DNA of 64,000 nt, taken from positions 124,001 through 188,000 of the forward strand of contig NZ_JAHXBF010000009.1 in assembly GCF_020103695.1 (NCBI RefSeq), in the 5' to 3' direction. The notes under the pieces are model-generated. The model ran no database searches, had not been told where the DNA came from, and saw nothing but the letters and a program-made list of their open reading frames with translations. This document shows positions 17,101 to 26,008 of this stretch, piece after piece (position 1 is the stretch's first letter; each line of letters begins with the position of its first letter). The stretch comes from Hyalangium versicolor (GTDB lineage Bacteria; Myxococcota; Myxococcia; Myxococcales; Myxococcaceae). The position numbers and the translations under genes were made by a program.

Positions 17101-17120
17101 AGGCCTGATCTGTCAGGCCT
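17101..17120. terminator. Hairpin between convergent PII and GT22 genes
   Basis: AGGCCTGA (17101-17108) and TCAGGCCT (17113-17120) form a perfect 8-bp stem around the loop TCTG. It lies 13 bp after the PII stop and 15 bp after the end of the convergent gene, so it can serve both strands. There is no clear T-tract, so termination efficiency is uncertain. Confidence 0.55.
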
Positions 17121-17134
17121 CTGGCCGCGAGTGG

Positions 17135-18589
17135 CTAGCCTCCACGCCGATACACCGCGTAGCCCGGCGTGCTCCACACGCGGGCAAAGCCGCGAGCGGA
17201 GAGCCAGGCACCGGCCTGGCCTTCGCGCACGATGGCGTAGTTGAAGAGGCGGTTGTTCACGAGCTCGCCCGTCAGCATGTTCTGAGGCACGTTCTTCGAC
17301 GTGAGCATGTAGCCGCCGTTCAGGTGGACGCGGTCTTCGATGAGCAGCCCCGTCAGATCCGGCCTCTGCCCCACCCACGCCTGGGCCTGGTACACGGCGA
17401 ACTTCCCGGTGTAGTCCGCGTCCGGCAGGTGCGCGATCGCGAGCCCGTCCTCGACCAGGAGCCCCAGCGCCACGAGGAGAGCGACCCACCACAGGGGACT
17501 CCTCCGCTCGTCCGCCTTCCCCTGCTTGCGCGCAATCCACCCGGCTGCTGCTGCGGCGGCGGCCGTGAGCAACAAGGGCCAGAAGAGCACGACGAAGCGC
17601 TCCTCCTTGTGCGCCTGCGTCGAGAGATACGCGAGCAACAGGAGCCCTGGCAGGGCCCACGTCCAGACTCGCCGGAAGCCCACTGCGATGACCACGGCCA
17701 GCACCAGGAGGAAGCCCCCCGTGCGAGCAATGATTCCCTCCACATACCAGAGCCGGGGTGCCTGGCCGTGTTCGACGGCGCGCCCCTGCACGAAGTTGTA
17801 GTCGATGAAGGCGATCGCCGAGTGAAACGGACGGCCCCACGTCGCCCAGTCGAGAGCCCCCAGCATCGCGATCGGCACGAGCGCCGCGAGGGCGACGGCG
17901 AGCACCGTCCGGAAGCGGCCGCGCAGGAGCCAGTCGAGGGGCGGGATGAGCGCAAGCGGCGCGTTCGGGATGCGGATGCACGCCCCGAGCGACAGCAGCA
18001 GCCCCACCATGAGCCCACGCCGCAGGCTCTCGCGATCAGGCCGCGTGCGCGCATCGACCCAGAGCGCATAGCCCCACACGAAGAGGATCATCGAGGGGAC
18101 TTCCGTCAGCGTCTGCGGCCCGAAGTACACGAGCGTCGGAAACAGCGCGCATCCGAACGCGGCCAGCAACCCACCGGCATCCACCGCCCGCTCGGAGTCG
18201 GCACCCTCGGACTGCTCGCCGCCAGGCCCCATGAACTCGCGCGTCATCGCCCGCCCCGCGATGAAGGCAGCGATGGCCATCGTTGACGACACCAGCGCCC
18301 AGTGGACCTGCAGGAAGAGCAGGAGGTACTCGCCGCGGCGGAGGCCAAACCACCCCAGCAGCTCCATCCACGCGCCGTGATAGCCCGGGAGCAGCCACGA
18401 CCGCAGCCCCGTGCTCCACTCCCACGCCATCCAACCGTAGCCGTGGAGGTGCTTCCAAGCAGGCTCCAGGTACTGGAAGAACGCATCCGGGTGGAGGGCG
18501 GGATGGAGCGCGATGGCCACCAGCCGGGCGAGCGCCCCCAGCGCCACGATGAGGCTCAGGCCCTGCCGGGTACGAGGCGAGAGGCTCAT
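17135..18589 (-). CDS. GT22 (ALG9/PIG-B type) membrane mannosyltransferase
   Basis: This 484-residue polytopic protein has about ten membrane segments. It has the hallmarks of GT-C family 22. HPDAFFQYLEPAWKHLHGYG holds the first-loop acidic residue that binds the polyprenyl-phosphate sugar. The QAHKEERFVVLFWPLL segment corresponds to the HKE[DE]RF signature of ALG9, ALG12 and PIG-B. It should transfer mannose, or another hexose, from a polyprenyl-phosphate donor on the periplasmic side of the membrane. Its ATG overlaps the stop of the upstream discoidin-like gene (ATGA), so the two are coupled. The acceptor is unknown and could be a glycan or a protein. Confidence 0.87.
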   Translation of the reverse strand: MSLSPRTRQGLSLIVALGALARLVAIALHPALHPDAFFQYLEPAWKHLHGYGWMAWEWSTGLRSWLLPGYHGAWMELLGWFGLRRGEYLLLFLQVHWALVSSTMAIAAFIAGRAMTREFMGPGGEQSEGADSERAVDAGGLLAAFGCALFPTLVYFGPQTLTEVPSMILFVWGYALWVDARTRPDRESLRRGLMVGLLLSLGACIRIPNAPLALIPPLDWLLRGRFRTVLAVALAALVPIAMLGALDWATWGRPFHSAIAFIDYNFVQGRAVEHGQAPRLWYVEGIIARTGGFLLVLAVVIAVGFRRVWTWALPGLLLLAYLSTQAHKEERFVVLFWPLLLTAAAAAAAGWIARKQGKADERRSPLWWVALLVALGLLVEDGLAIAHLPDADYTGKFAVYQAQAWVGQRPDLTGLLIEDRVHLNGGYMLTSKNVPQNMLTGELVNNRLFNYAIVREGQAGAWLSARGFARVWSTPGYAVYRRGG

Positions 18590-19158
18590 TGCCCGATCGC
18601 CTCCAGCTCGTACAAGCGAACGAGGTCATTCCCGGTCCCACTGCCCACGCGGAACTCCACGCGAACGCCCTCGGCATTGTCGCACCCCACCTCGTGGCGC
18701 GCGATGTCCTCACGGTTGTCGTGCACCACGAACTGCGAGGCGCCCTGCCCTTGCGAGAGACATATGAGGGTGTAGTCCCGCATGGTGCCCCCTCCCTCGA
18801 GGCGCCCCGAGAAGGTGAGCACCACCCGGCTCACGTGCCGAGGCTTGTCCCAGAGCACCTCGACCCACGGCGAGGCATCTTCCGGCGCGGAGGCCCACTT
18901 CTCCGTGCCGCTCGGCGTGGCGTAGCCATCCACGACAAAGCCCGGGTGGTGCAGGCTCGGCCAGAACGCCGAGCTCGCCCGGACGCGCGAGCCGTACCGG
19001 AACAACGCGAGATCATGCTCGGTGGCGGGGTGCGGTTCGAGGACAGGAAACTGTGTCTCGCTCACGGGCCTCTCGCGCGCGAACGCGATGGCCGCGGCGC
19101 CCAGGAGCAGCGAGGTGCCGATCGCGACGAGCACGAGAGGGCGGACCGCACCGAACAT
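18586..19158 (-). CDS. Membrane-anchored protein with discoidin (F5/8C)-like domain
   Basis: The 190-residue product has an N-terminal hydrophobic segment (LVLVAIGTSLLLGAAAIAF) that is a signal anchor or signal peptide. A compact domain from about residue 55 to the end follows. The stretch SSAFWPSLHHPGFVVDGYAT, then WVEVLWDKPRHVSRVVLTF and the closing VRLYELEAIGQ, follow the strand pattern of F5/8 type C carbohydrate-binding domains. The domain probably faces the periplasm and binds a sugar or glycolipid. It is translationally coupled to the GT22 transferase, so a role in presenting or recognising that enzyme's substrate is inferred. No catalytic motif is seen. Confidence 0.65.
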   Translation of the reverse strand: MFGAVRPLVLVAIGTSLLLGAAAIAFARERPVSETQFPVLEPHPATEHDLALFRYGSRVRASSAFWPSLHHPGFVVDGYATPSGTEKWASAPEDASPWVEVLWDKPRHVSRVVLTFSGRLEGGGTMRDYTLICLSQGQGASQFVVHDNREDIARHEVGCDNAEGVRVEFRVGSGTGNDLVRLYELEAIGQ

Positions 19159-19268
19159 CCAGCACGGATAGCACGCCCGCTACACGCAGAGCAAAATGGA
19201 AGCCAGATCGACCGCGAGCCCGCTTTGGCGGATACTGCCCCGGGTACAGACCTGAACTTGGGAGCACC

Positions 19269-20603
19269 ATGGGAGCCCTCGAACCGAACGATCGTGAGCT
19301 GGCGGCGTACTGGATGCCGTTCACGCACAACCGCTACTTCAAGCAGAACCACGCCCGGCGCATGCTCGCCAAGGCCGAGGGTGCCTACTACTGGACGACC
19401 GAGGGCGAGAAGCTCTTCGACGCCCTGAGCGGCCTGTGGTGCTGCGGCCTGGGTCACCGCCACCCGAAGATTGTCGAGGCCATCAAGCAGCAGTTGGACT
19501 CGGTGGACTACAGCCCCGCCTTCCAGATGGGGTACGGCCCCACCTTCAAGCTGGCCGAGCGCATCGTGAGCATGGCGCCAGCAAGCATGGGCCAGGTGTT
19601 CTTCGTGAACTCGGGCTCGGAGGCCGTGGACACCTCGATGAAGATGGCGCTGGCCTACCACCGCGCCAAGGGCGAGTCCCACCGCACGCGCTTCATTGGC
19701 CGCGAGAAGGGCTACCACGGCGTGGGCTTTGGAGGCATCTCGGTGGGCGGCATCGTGGCCAACCGGAAGATGTACCCCACGGCCATGCTGGTGGGAGTGG
19801 ACCACCTGCCACACACGCACAACCTGAAGGAGATGGCCTTCACCAAGGGCGAGCCCACCTGGGGCCTGCACCTGGCCAACGAGCTGGAGCGCATCATCGC
19901 GCTCCATGACGCCTCGACGATTGCCGCCGTCATCGTCGAGCCGATGCAGGGCTCGGCCGGCGTCATCGTCCCGCCCAAGGGCTACCTGCAGCGGCTGCGG
20001 GAGATCTGCACGAAGAACGGCATCCTGCTCATCTTCGACGAGGTGATCTGCGGCTTTGGCCGCATGGGCGCCAACTTCGCCGCGCAGCACTACGGGGTGG
20101 TGCCGGACATGATCACCTTCGCCAAGGGGGTGAACAACGGCACGGTGCCCTTGGGCGGCGTCATCGTCCGCAAGGACTTGTACGAAGGGCTGATGACGGG
20201 CCCGGACCACGCGGTGGAGTTCTTCCACGGCTACACGTACTCGGGGCACCCGCTGGCGGTGGCCGCCGCGCACGCCACGCTGGACATCCTGGCCGCCGAG
20301 GGCATCAACGAGCGGGTGAAGTCGCTGGTGCCGGTGCTGGAGGAGACGATCCACGGGCTGAAGGGCGAGCCCAACGTGATCGACATCCGGAACTGCCAGT
20401 TGGCGGCCGCGGTGGAGCTGTCTCCCATCGAAGGCAAGCCGGGCCTGCGCGCCATCAAGGTGTTCGAGGAGGCGCTCAAGCGCGGGGTGCTGTTCCGCTT
20501 CACGGGCGACATCATCGCGATGGGCCCGCCGTTCATCTCCACGCCGGACGAGCTGCAGCGCATGGCCGAGGTGCTGCGCGAGTCCATCCGCGCGGCGGGG
20601 TAG
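19269..20603 (+). CDS. Omega-amino acid:pyruvate aminotransferase (class III, PLP-dependent)
   Basis: This 444-residue fold-type I enzyme resembles beta-alanine:pyruvate transaminase. FVNSGSEAVDTSMKMALAYH holds the phosphate-binding cup, GREKGYHGVGFGGISVGG follows, IFDEVICGFGRMG carries the cofactor-contacting Asp, and FAKGVNNGTVPLGGV carries the Schiff-base lysine (residue 286). The gene stands alone with its own terminator, so its substrate in vivo is not indicated by neighbours. It probably channels beta-alanine, a diamine or an omega-amino acid to the semialdehyde with pyruvate as acceptor. The ATG at 19269 (MGALEPNDRELAAYWMPFTHN) matches the family's N-terminus, and the long upstream extension of the frame does not. 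Confidence 0.92.
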   Translation: MGALEPNDRELAAYWMPFTHNRYFKQNHARRMLAKAEGAYYWTTEGEKLFDALSGLWCCGLGHRHPKIVEAIKQQLDSVDYSPAFQMGYGPTFKLAERIVSMAPASMGQVFFVNSGSEAVDTSMKMALAYHRAKGESHRTRFIGREKGYHGVGFGGISVGGIVANRKMYPTAMLVGVDHLPHTHNLKEMAFTKGEPTWGLHLANELERIIALHDASTIAAVIVEPMQGSAGVIVPPKGYLQRLREICTKNGILLIFDEVICGFGRMGANFAAQHYGVVPDMITFAKGVNNGTVPLGGVIVRKDLYEGLMTGPDHAVEFFHGYTYSGHPLAVAAAHATLDILAAEGINERVKSLVPVLEETIHGLKGEPNVIDIRNCQLAAAVELSPIEGKPGLRAIKVFEEALKRGVLFRFTGDIIAMGPPFISTPDELQRMAEVLRESIRAAG

Positions 20604-20631
20604 CGCTCGGGCCGCACGCGCGGCCTGCACG

Positions 20632-20668
20632 GGTCCGGCGAGCCTCGTCTGTCAGAGGCCGCCGGACC
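20632..20668. terminator. Bidirectional terminator hairpin
   Basis: GGTCCGGCG (20632-20640) pairs with CGCCGGACC (20660-20668). The inner arms GCCTC (20642-20646) and GAGGC (20655-20659) extend the stem to 14 bp with a single bulged A and an 8-base loop. It lies between two converging genes, 29 and 32 bp from their stops, so it probably serves both. There is no strong T-run. Confidence 0.65.
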
Positions 20669-20699
20669 GGCTCCAGCCGACGTCCGCGCTCCGTCCTCG

Positions 20700-21704
20700 C
20701 TACCGGGGCAGCGACACGCGGCGGACCTTGAAGGGCAGCTTCGCCGGGGGCGAGTTGGGGACGGTGATGGCCGACAGCTGGCCCTCGGACACCCAGGCGC
20801 TGCCTTCGGCGATCTCCACCGAGGAAGGATCCTCCAGCCCCTCCTGGAGCCGAGTCACGGTGCCCTGGTTGCCCGAAAGGGCGATGCGAGACAGCGCCTT
20901 GCCGTACTGCTCGGCGACGATGAGCCCCAGCCCATCCACGTACTGCAACCCATCCGGGCCCAGGAGGGCCTTGTCCAGCGAGATGGGCTGGAGGCTGCCC
21001 GCGTCACCGCTGGCCGTGAGCGGGATGCGGAAGAGCCTGCCGTCACCTGTCTTCACGGCGTACAGCGAGGACTGGCCGTCATGGATGAGGCCATTGAGGC
21101 CGAACTGGCCCTCGGGCGGCTCGAGCTCCGCCGAGCGGAGGAGCACCTCCGCGGATTCATCCACCTCTCGCCGGTCGGCCCGCACGCGGATGATGCGGCC
21201 GATGGCGGAGTCACTCGCATAGATGTTGCCGGCCGCGTCCTCGGTGATCTCATTGCAGAACCCGGCGCCCCGGCCCTCCTCCACGGGGAAGGTGTGCCGG
21301 TGGGCGGCCTGAGCCGTCTGCCGATCGACGGCGATGAGCTGGGGCGCGTTCGTGGTGCCGTATACGTTGCTGCACAGCCACAGGTACTTCTGGTCGCGCT
21401 GCACGTGCAGGCCCACCACGCCCGTGACGATGGCGCGGGGAGCGACGAACTCCTCAGCGTCCGCGCTGCCCGGCTTCACCTGGATGATCTGCCCCGTCCA
21501 GATGCTGCCGACATAGAGGGTGTTGTCCTCGGCGGCGGCGATGCCCTCGGGGTAGAAGTCGTTGCCGGGCAGGTGGATCTCCGTCACGCCCGTGCGCAGC
21601 ACCGGCTGCTGGGGCTCCTCGGTGTCGTCCGAGCAGCCAGCGGCGCTCAGGCATGCCAGGGCTACGGCTACACCGCGAAGGAAGAAGGTTCTCGACGTCC
21701 TCAT
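20700..21704 (-). CDS. Lipoprotein with SMP-30/NHL-like beta-propeller
   Basis: The 334-residue precursor begins MRTSRTFFLRGVAVALACLSAAGCSDD, a lipoprotein signal with lipobox AAGC; Cys24 becomes the lipidated residue. The mature part is built from repeated strands such as FYPEGIAAAEDNTLYVGSIW and GFCNEITEDAAGNIYASDSA, the spacing seen in NHL, SMP-30 and virginiamycin-lyase-like six-bladed propellers. It may bind or hydrolyse a small lactone or sugar at the outer membrane, but no metal-binding set could be assigned. It lies downstream of an AraC regulator on the same strand, 93 bp away, so it may be the regulator's target. Confidence 0.75.
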   Translation of the reverse strand: MRTSRTFFLRGVAVALACLSAAGCSDDTEEPQQPVLRTGVTEIHLPGNDFYPEGIAAAEDNTLYVGSIWTGQIIQVKPGSADAEEFVAPRAIVTGVVGLHVQRDQKYLWLCSNVYGTTNAPQLIAVDRQTAQAAHRHTFPVEEGRGAGFCNEITEDAAGNIYASDSAIGRIIRVRADRREVDESAEVLLRSAELEPPEGQFGLNGLIHDGQSSLYAVKTGDGRLFRIPLTASGDAGSLQPISLDKALLGPDGLQYVDGLGLIVAEQYGKALSRIALSGNQGTVTRLQEGLEDPSSVEIAEGSAWVSEGQLSAITVPNSPPAKLPFKVRRVSLPR

Positions 21705-21797
21705 GGTTTGCTCCCGTCAGGATTGGAAGGTGACGGGGGGCAATGTGCCGGGCGCTCCGAGAGCGTTCTTGAACAATCTTGCGGTGTCGGAAGGGGC

Positions 21798-22631
21798 TCA
21801 GGCGCCGCGGGCGTAGCGCCGGGGCGTCATGCCATACGAGGCCTTGAAGCTCCGTGCGAAGTGGGCCTGATCCGCGAACCCCAGTGTGTAGGCCACCTCG
21901 CCCGCGGGGACACCCCGGCGCAGCAGCGGCAGCGCACGCCACAGCCGGAGCCGCTGCTGGTACGTGTGCGGAGGCAGACCGGTGTCCCGAGCGAACACGC
22001 GTGCCAGGTGGAACTTGCTCAGGCCCACGGCGGTGGCGAGCTCCTCGAGCGACACACCCTCCGGGGCATGCGCATGCAGGTATTCGCGGGCGCGGCGGAC
22101 GGCGCGTACCTCGGAGCCCAGGGGGTAGAGGGTGGCACTGCCGTAGCGGCGGATGAAGAGATCCACCATGGCCTCCACCAGCCATGTCTCCCACTCGAGC
22201 GGAGGCGCACCTTCCCAGAAGCGCCGATGGAAGCGCAGCAGACTGTGCGAGGCCTCTGGATCCTCGAAGGCGGTGACTTCCCGAGGCAGCGGCATGGGCT
22301 GGGGAGAGGCCCCTTCGATGGCGCGCTCCAGCACCACCGTCTCCAGACGGATGCCTCGTAGCATGGGCACGAAGCGCGGATCGCTGGAGGCGGCGTGAGG
22401 CTCGTGGGGTGGAACGAAGAAGAGCGCTCCCGATGAACCGGCCCCCTGGGTGTAGAGGCCGGACTCGGTTTCCGTGGTGACCACGCCGTCCTGGAGCAGG
22501 CCGATTTCCCACCACGCGTGGTGGTGCATCTCGGAGGCAAACGGCTTGCCTCCGGTGACGAAGAGCTCGAGGCCGGAGCCCTGCGACTGCGGAGAGCGCT
22601 GCGTGTCGTGCCTGCACTGCTCCTGACCCAT
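21798..22631 (-). CDS. AraC-family transcriptional regulator
   Basis: This 277-residue regulator has an N-terminal cupin sensor: EMHHHAWWEIGLLQDG matches the histidine-rich AraC_binding strand. The C-terminus has the double helix-turn-helix. The first is in GVSLEELATAVGLSKFHLARVF and the second in VPAGEVAYTLGFADQAHFARSF, ending in KASYGMTPRRYARG, the AraC signature. It should bind DNA as a response to a small ligand. The ATG at 22631 is preceded by AGGAGG with a six-base spacer, which settles the start against a much longer upstream frame. The adjacent propeller lipoprotein gene is the nearest co-directional candidate target. Confidence 0.92.
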   Translation of the reverse strand: MGQEQCRHDTQRSPQSQGSGLELFVTGGKPFASEMHHHAWWEIGLLQDGVVTTETESGLYTQGAGSSGALFFVPPHEPHAASSDPRFVPMLRGIRLETVVLERAIEGASPQPMPLPREVTAFEDPEASHSLLRFHRRFWEGAPPLEWETWLVEAMVDLFIRRYGSATLYPLGSEVRAVRRAREYLHAHAPEGVSLEELATAVGLSKFHLARVFARDTGLPPHTYQQRLRLWRALPLLRRGVPAGEVAYTLGFADQAHFARSFKASYGMTPRRYARGA

Positions 22632-22723
22632 GACGTGCCTCCTCGCGCCTTGGACTCGGAGTGCCCGGTTGTCGGCCGAGCCCTCCCTGGGGGCACATCC
22701 TAGCCGTCGCTGGACGACGCGTG

Positions 22724-23530
22724 TCAGGGCAGCAGCCCTTCCTGCGCTCCACGTGAGAGGATCTCCGCGAGCAGCTCCAGTGAGCCCGAAGTGTCCACCC
22801 GCGTCTGCGAGACCTTGCCGTCCTGCAGATGGGTCTCGCCTCCCACGAACATGGGGAGCGGCCGGCGGCCCAGGCGCAGCAACCGCTCGTCGTAGAAAGC
22901 CCCGGGTGCCCGCTCCTTGAGCAGCCGCGCCAGCGCCACGATGTTGGCGGTGCGGGTGGGCTGCATCGCGGCACCCAGGCACGAGAAGTCCAGCTCGCGC
23001 TCGCGCAGCACGATGCGCTGGCCGCCTCGGCCGTGGAGCAGCACCACCTGCTCCGTCTCCTCCTGCTGGGAGCGCGCCGTCCGTTCGACTGTCTGGGACA
23101 TCTTCAAGCCCTGGGTGATGACGGCCGCCGCCACGGAGAACTGCTTGGACTTCTGCGTGACGGCCGTCTCCGAGCGAACGGAGCTGGAGCCTCGAAACAG
23201 GGCGGAGACTTCCGTCCAAGGCAGCTCGACAGGAGCCCCCGAGCGTGCCTGAAAGGTCGCCCCGGCTGGCCCCAGCACCGCGGTCCGGGCGACGACTCGC
23301 GTCCCCTGGGAGGCTGCATCCCCATCCACCGAGAGCACCGCCAGCCCTGCCTGCCTCAGCTCGGTCACGAGCGCATGCGCGGACGGGGGCACCAGGCTGG
23401 CGAGGATCGCGGGAGGTTCGGGGGCTAGCCGGATGCGCGCCTCGGCGAGCGTGAGGCCCGCGGCGCGCCCCAGTGCCGCGGCTGCGGCCTCCACGTCCTT
23501 CGGTACCCGCACGCTGGCTACCAGCTTCAT
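22724..23530 (-). CDS. Conserved hypothetical protein, no recognised domain
   Basis: I do not recognise this 268-residue cytosolic protein. It has no signal peptide or membrane segment. The N-terminal 75 residues (LVASVRVPKDVEAAAAALGR ... LVTELRQAGLAVLSVD) look like a small alpha/beta regulatory module repeated elsewhere in myxobacterial proteins. The middle contains RSQQEETEQVVLLHGRGGQR, where the hydrophobic strand pattern suggests a beta-barrel, and the C-terminus has GETHLQDGKVSQTRVDTSGS. It is the first gene of a possible run with the AraC regulator (92 bp gap). A gene-expression or envelope role cannot be inferred from sequence alone. Confidence 0.7.
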   Translation of the reverse strand: MKLVASVRVPKDVEAAAAALGRAAGLTLAEARIRLAPEPPAILASLVPPSAHALVTELRQAGLAVLSVDGDAASQGTRVVARTAVLGPAGATFQARSGAPVELPWTEVSALFRGSSSVRSETAVTQKSKQFSVAAAVITQGLKMSQTVERTARSQQEETEQVVLLHGRGGQRIVLRERELDFSCLGAAMQPTRTANIVALARLLKERAPGAFYDERLLRLGRRPLPMFVGGETHLQDGKVSQTRVDTSGSLELLAEILSRGAQEGLLP

Positions 23531-23597
23531 GTCACCACCCTACCGCTCCTGCGGACACCGGCCCAGCCGGCCCCGAGCCAGTGCCCACAAAATGAAA

Positions 23598-23626
23598 CAC
23601 CCCCGGAGGAAACTCCCCCGGGGGTG
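23598..23626 (-). terminator. Rho-independent terminator of the M4 peptidase gene
   Basis: CACCCCCGG (23598-23606) and CCGGGGGTG (23618-23626) form a perfect 9-bp stem with an 11-base loop. On the minus strand the stem is followed by TTTCATTTT. It lies just after the stop of the peptidase gene at 23650. Confidence 0.85.
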
Positions 23627-23649
23627 CATGTCACTCAGCGCTCAGCGCA

Positions 23650-25563
23650 TCAAGGCGTGTAGGTGCCCTTGAGCGAGAGGCCCGAGTACGAGGTGTAGCC
23701 GTTCAGCATCACGTAGTAGCGGCCGGCGGTGGTCTTCGCCGCCATGTTGCACGTCTCCGCGTTGCCAGTGATGTACGGGCGGCAGTCGTACGAGGCGGTG
23801 GTCGGCTGCGCGCCGAACTTCACGTACAGGTCCGCATCACCCGAGCCGCCGCTGGTCACGAAGGTGACCGCCTTGCTGGCCGGAACATCCAGGTAGTAGT
23901 AGGTCGACGAGCCCGAGGAGCCCGACAGGCTGGTCTTCGCCACGCCGTTGGTCAGCGCGGTGGCCGTGCCACCCGAAGAGCCGCCAGTCACACCCACCGC
24001 CGTCCAGGCCGCCGTCACCGAGGCCACCTCGGCCGTGGTGTAGCCCAGCGACGTGGCCGCCTGCTCCGTGTACGTCTTCGCCTGCGCGAAGGTGGTGGAG
24101 GCGGTGAAGAGCGAGGTGTTGGCCTTGTACCAGATCTGCCCGGCCTTCTGGACGCCGATGCCCGTCACCACCGTGGAGGACTTGCCGCGCGGGTGCGTGC
24201 CGCCCTTGGAGACCAGGGCGAACGCCAGGTTGGCGATACCCGAGCTGTAGTGCACGTCCTTGGTACCCGCGGAGCTCGTCCAGTAGTCCAGCGAGCCGCC
24301 GTCCTTGGCCGGATCGTCCATGTAGCGGAGCGCGTCACCCGAGGTGCCCGGCGTCCACACGGCCTCGCCGATCTGCCAGATGGCCGTGGCGGTGGACCAG
24401 CTGTTCTCCCAGCTCTGGCAGATGGCGGCGAACGTGTCGCTCATCGCCTCGTTCAGGCCACCGGACTCACCCGAGTACGTCAGGTTCGAGGTGCGCTCGG
24501 TCACCGCGTGCGTCAGCTCGTGCGTGGTGACGTCCTTGTCGATGGCCAGCGAGATGGAGTTCACGCCATCGCCATCGCCGTACACCATCTGCGTGCCGTC
24601 CCAGTAGGCGTTCACGTAGTTGGTGCTGTAGTGCACGGAGCTGATGTACGTCGCGCCCGCGTTGTCGAACGAGTCGCGGTTGAAGTTCGTCTTGTAGCAG
24701 TTGTACGTGGCGCCCAGCGCGTCGTAGTTGGAGTTGACGGTGCTGTCGCTGACGGCCGCCTGGCCCTCGGAGCGCTTGAGCGTACCCGGGGTGGAGGTGC
24801 CGTTGTTGGAGCTGTACACCTTGCGGTTGAGCGCGGTGCGGATCTCCGAGCGGCGCTCCAGGGTGGAGCCGTCCACCGCGTTGATGTAGACGCGCTCGCG
24901 GATGGGCTGCTCGCGGCCCTCGCCCACCACCAGCTGCTCATAGGCCAGCTTCAGCTTCTGGTCCTGACCCGAGCGGATGTACACCAGGCGCGGCTCGCCC
25001 TCGGAGTCGATGTGACGGCCCAGGGACATGGTGGAGCGCAGCGCGCTCTCCTTCGCCGCGTCGGCGGAGATGGCCGGCTTGGCCGAGGCAATCTCGCCGT
25101 CACGCGCGGTGCCGTTGGCCGCGTAGATGTTGCCAGCGCGGTCCACGTGGATGATGAGCTCCTCGCCCACCACCGGCAGGCCGTTCTTCAGCTGCTGGTA
25201 GCGGATGTGGTCGCCCTGCTCGTCCGTGAAGACGCGGCTGACGGCCAGGTCCGAGGCGTTCATGCGGAACACGGAGGCGATGCTCGGCAGGGACTGCGCC
25301 ACGCGGTCGTGCGAGGCCACCAGCGTCAGACCCACGGCCGGCTTGGCCGTACCCAGCTGGCCGCTGATCATGTACGGCACGCCATTGTCATGCGCGCCCA
25401 CGACGCGGGCGCTGGGCAGCGCGGCGAGCGCGGACTGCACATCGGCGATCTCGAGTTCTTCCACCTTCTGCGTACCGGGAGCAGCGGACTCTGGGTCGGC
25501 CATCTCGCACGCGGCGAGTGGGAGAGTGGCCAACAGAGCGGCAACGATGCGATTGCGAACCAA
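23650..25563 (-). CDS. Thermolysin-like M4 metallopeptidase, lipoprotein, with PPC domain
   Basis: This is a 637-residue secreted protease. The TTG at 25563, with AGGAGG nine bases upstream, gives MVRNRIVAALLATLPLAACEM, a lipoprotein signal with lipobox LAAC. A propeptide of FTP and PepSY type follows. The catalytic domain has HELTH at 348-352 with the third zinc ligand Glu372 in SGGLNEAMSD, as in thermolysin. The last 90 residues form a pre-peptidase C-terminal (PPC) domain with GGSGDADLYVKFGAQP. An ATG at 25656 would add 31 residues, but they precede the signal and have no ribosome binding site. It probably digests protein for predation. Its own terminator follows. Confidence 0.93.
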   Translation of the reverse strand: MVRNRIVAALLATLPLAACEMADPESAAPGTQKVEELEIADVQSALAALPSARVVGAHDNGVPYMISGQLGTAKPAVGLTLVASHDRVAQSLPSIASVFRMNASDLAVSRVFTDEQGDHIRYQQLKNGLPVVGEELIIHVDRAGNIYAANGTARDGEIASAKPAISADAAKESALRSTMSLGRHIDSEGEPRLVYIRSGQDQKLKLAYEQLVVGEGREQPIRERVYINAVDGSTLERRSEIRTALNRKVYSSNNGTSTPGTLKRSEGQAAVSDSTVNSNYDALGATYNCYKTNFNRDSFDNAGATYISSVHYSTNYVNAYWDGTQMVYGDGDGVNSISLAIDKDVTTHELTHAVTERTSNLTYSGESGGLNEAMSDTFAAICQSWENSWSTATAIWQIGEAVWTPGTSGDALRYMDDPAKDGGSLDYWTSSAGTKDVHYSSGIANLAFALVSKGGTHPRGKSSTVVTGIGVQKAGQIWYKANTSLFTASTTFAQAKTYTEQAATSLGYTTAEVASVTAAWTAVGVTGGSSGGTATALTNGVAKTSLSGSSGSSTYYYLDVPASKAVTFVTSGGSGDADLYVKFGAQPTTASYDCRPYITGNAETCNMAAKTTAGRYYVMLNGYTSYSGLSLKGTYTP

Positions 25564-26008
25564 GTGGGGGATCCTCCTGCCAGCGGCGGGGGTGCCGTTG
25601 GGCACCGCCGCACTAAGCAGGGATTGGGCCAGTCTCTCAAAAACCATGGAATCCATGGGCTTATGAGTTGTCCTGCTGGATGGAGTGGCTCATCCTTGTC
25701 GCACGGCCTAACGGGCAGGTTGTATCAACTGTTTACACTCCCCTCTCACAAAGCCTTGGAATTGCTCATGGCCATGGCTCTCCGGGGAGTCCGGGGCGCT
25801 TGGGGCGAATTGCCTCGCGGTGGGGCGCTTCTCCCCTCGTTCACCCTGTGCCGCTTAGACAGGAGAATCTGGAAATACTGTCTGTCCTTTGGACAAGCAA
25901 GGGTCCTGGGGTTCACCCGGAGCGAGGGATGGCAGGTGGCACGGTGGAGAACTTTCTCTGCGTTCACCCGTTCCTCGGCGACGCTCATCCTCTCTTCTGG
26001 GAGCACGC
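25564..26008. other. 445-bp divergent intergenic region between M4 peptidase and macroglobulin genes
   Basis: The region separates two outward-facing genes and must hold both promoters. It contains a less GC-rich patch (25720-25750, with TTGTATCAACTGTTTACACT) that is the most promoter-like part, but no -10/-35 or -24/-12 pair is convincing. Short open frames here do not look coding. Confidence 0.5.

Noticed and set aside
25746..26008. Short frames between the M4 peptidase and macroglobulin genes
   Set aside because: They lack plausible ribosome sites, domains or codon bias and are covered by two divergent promoter regions.
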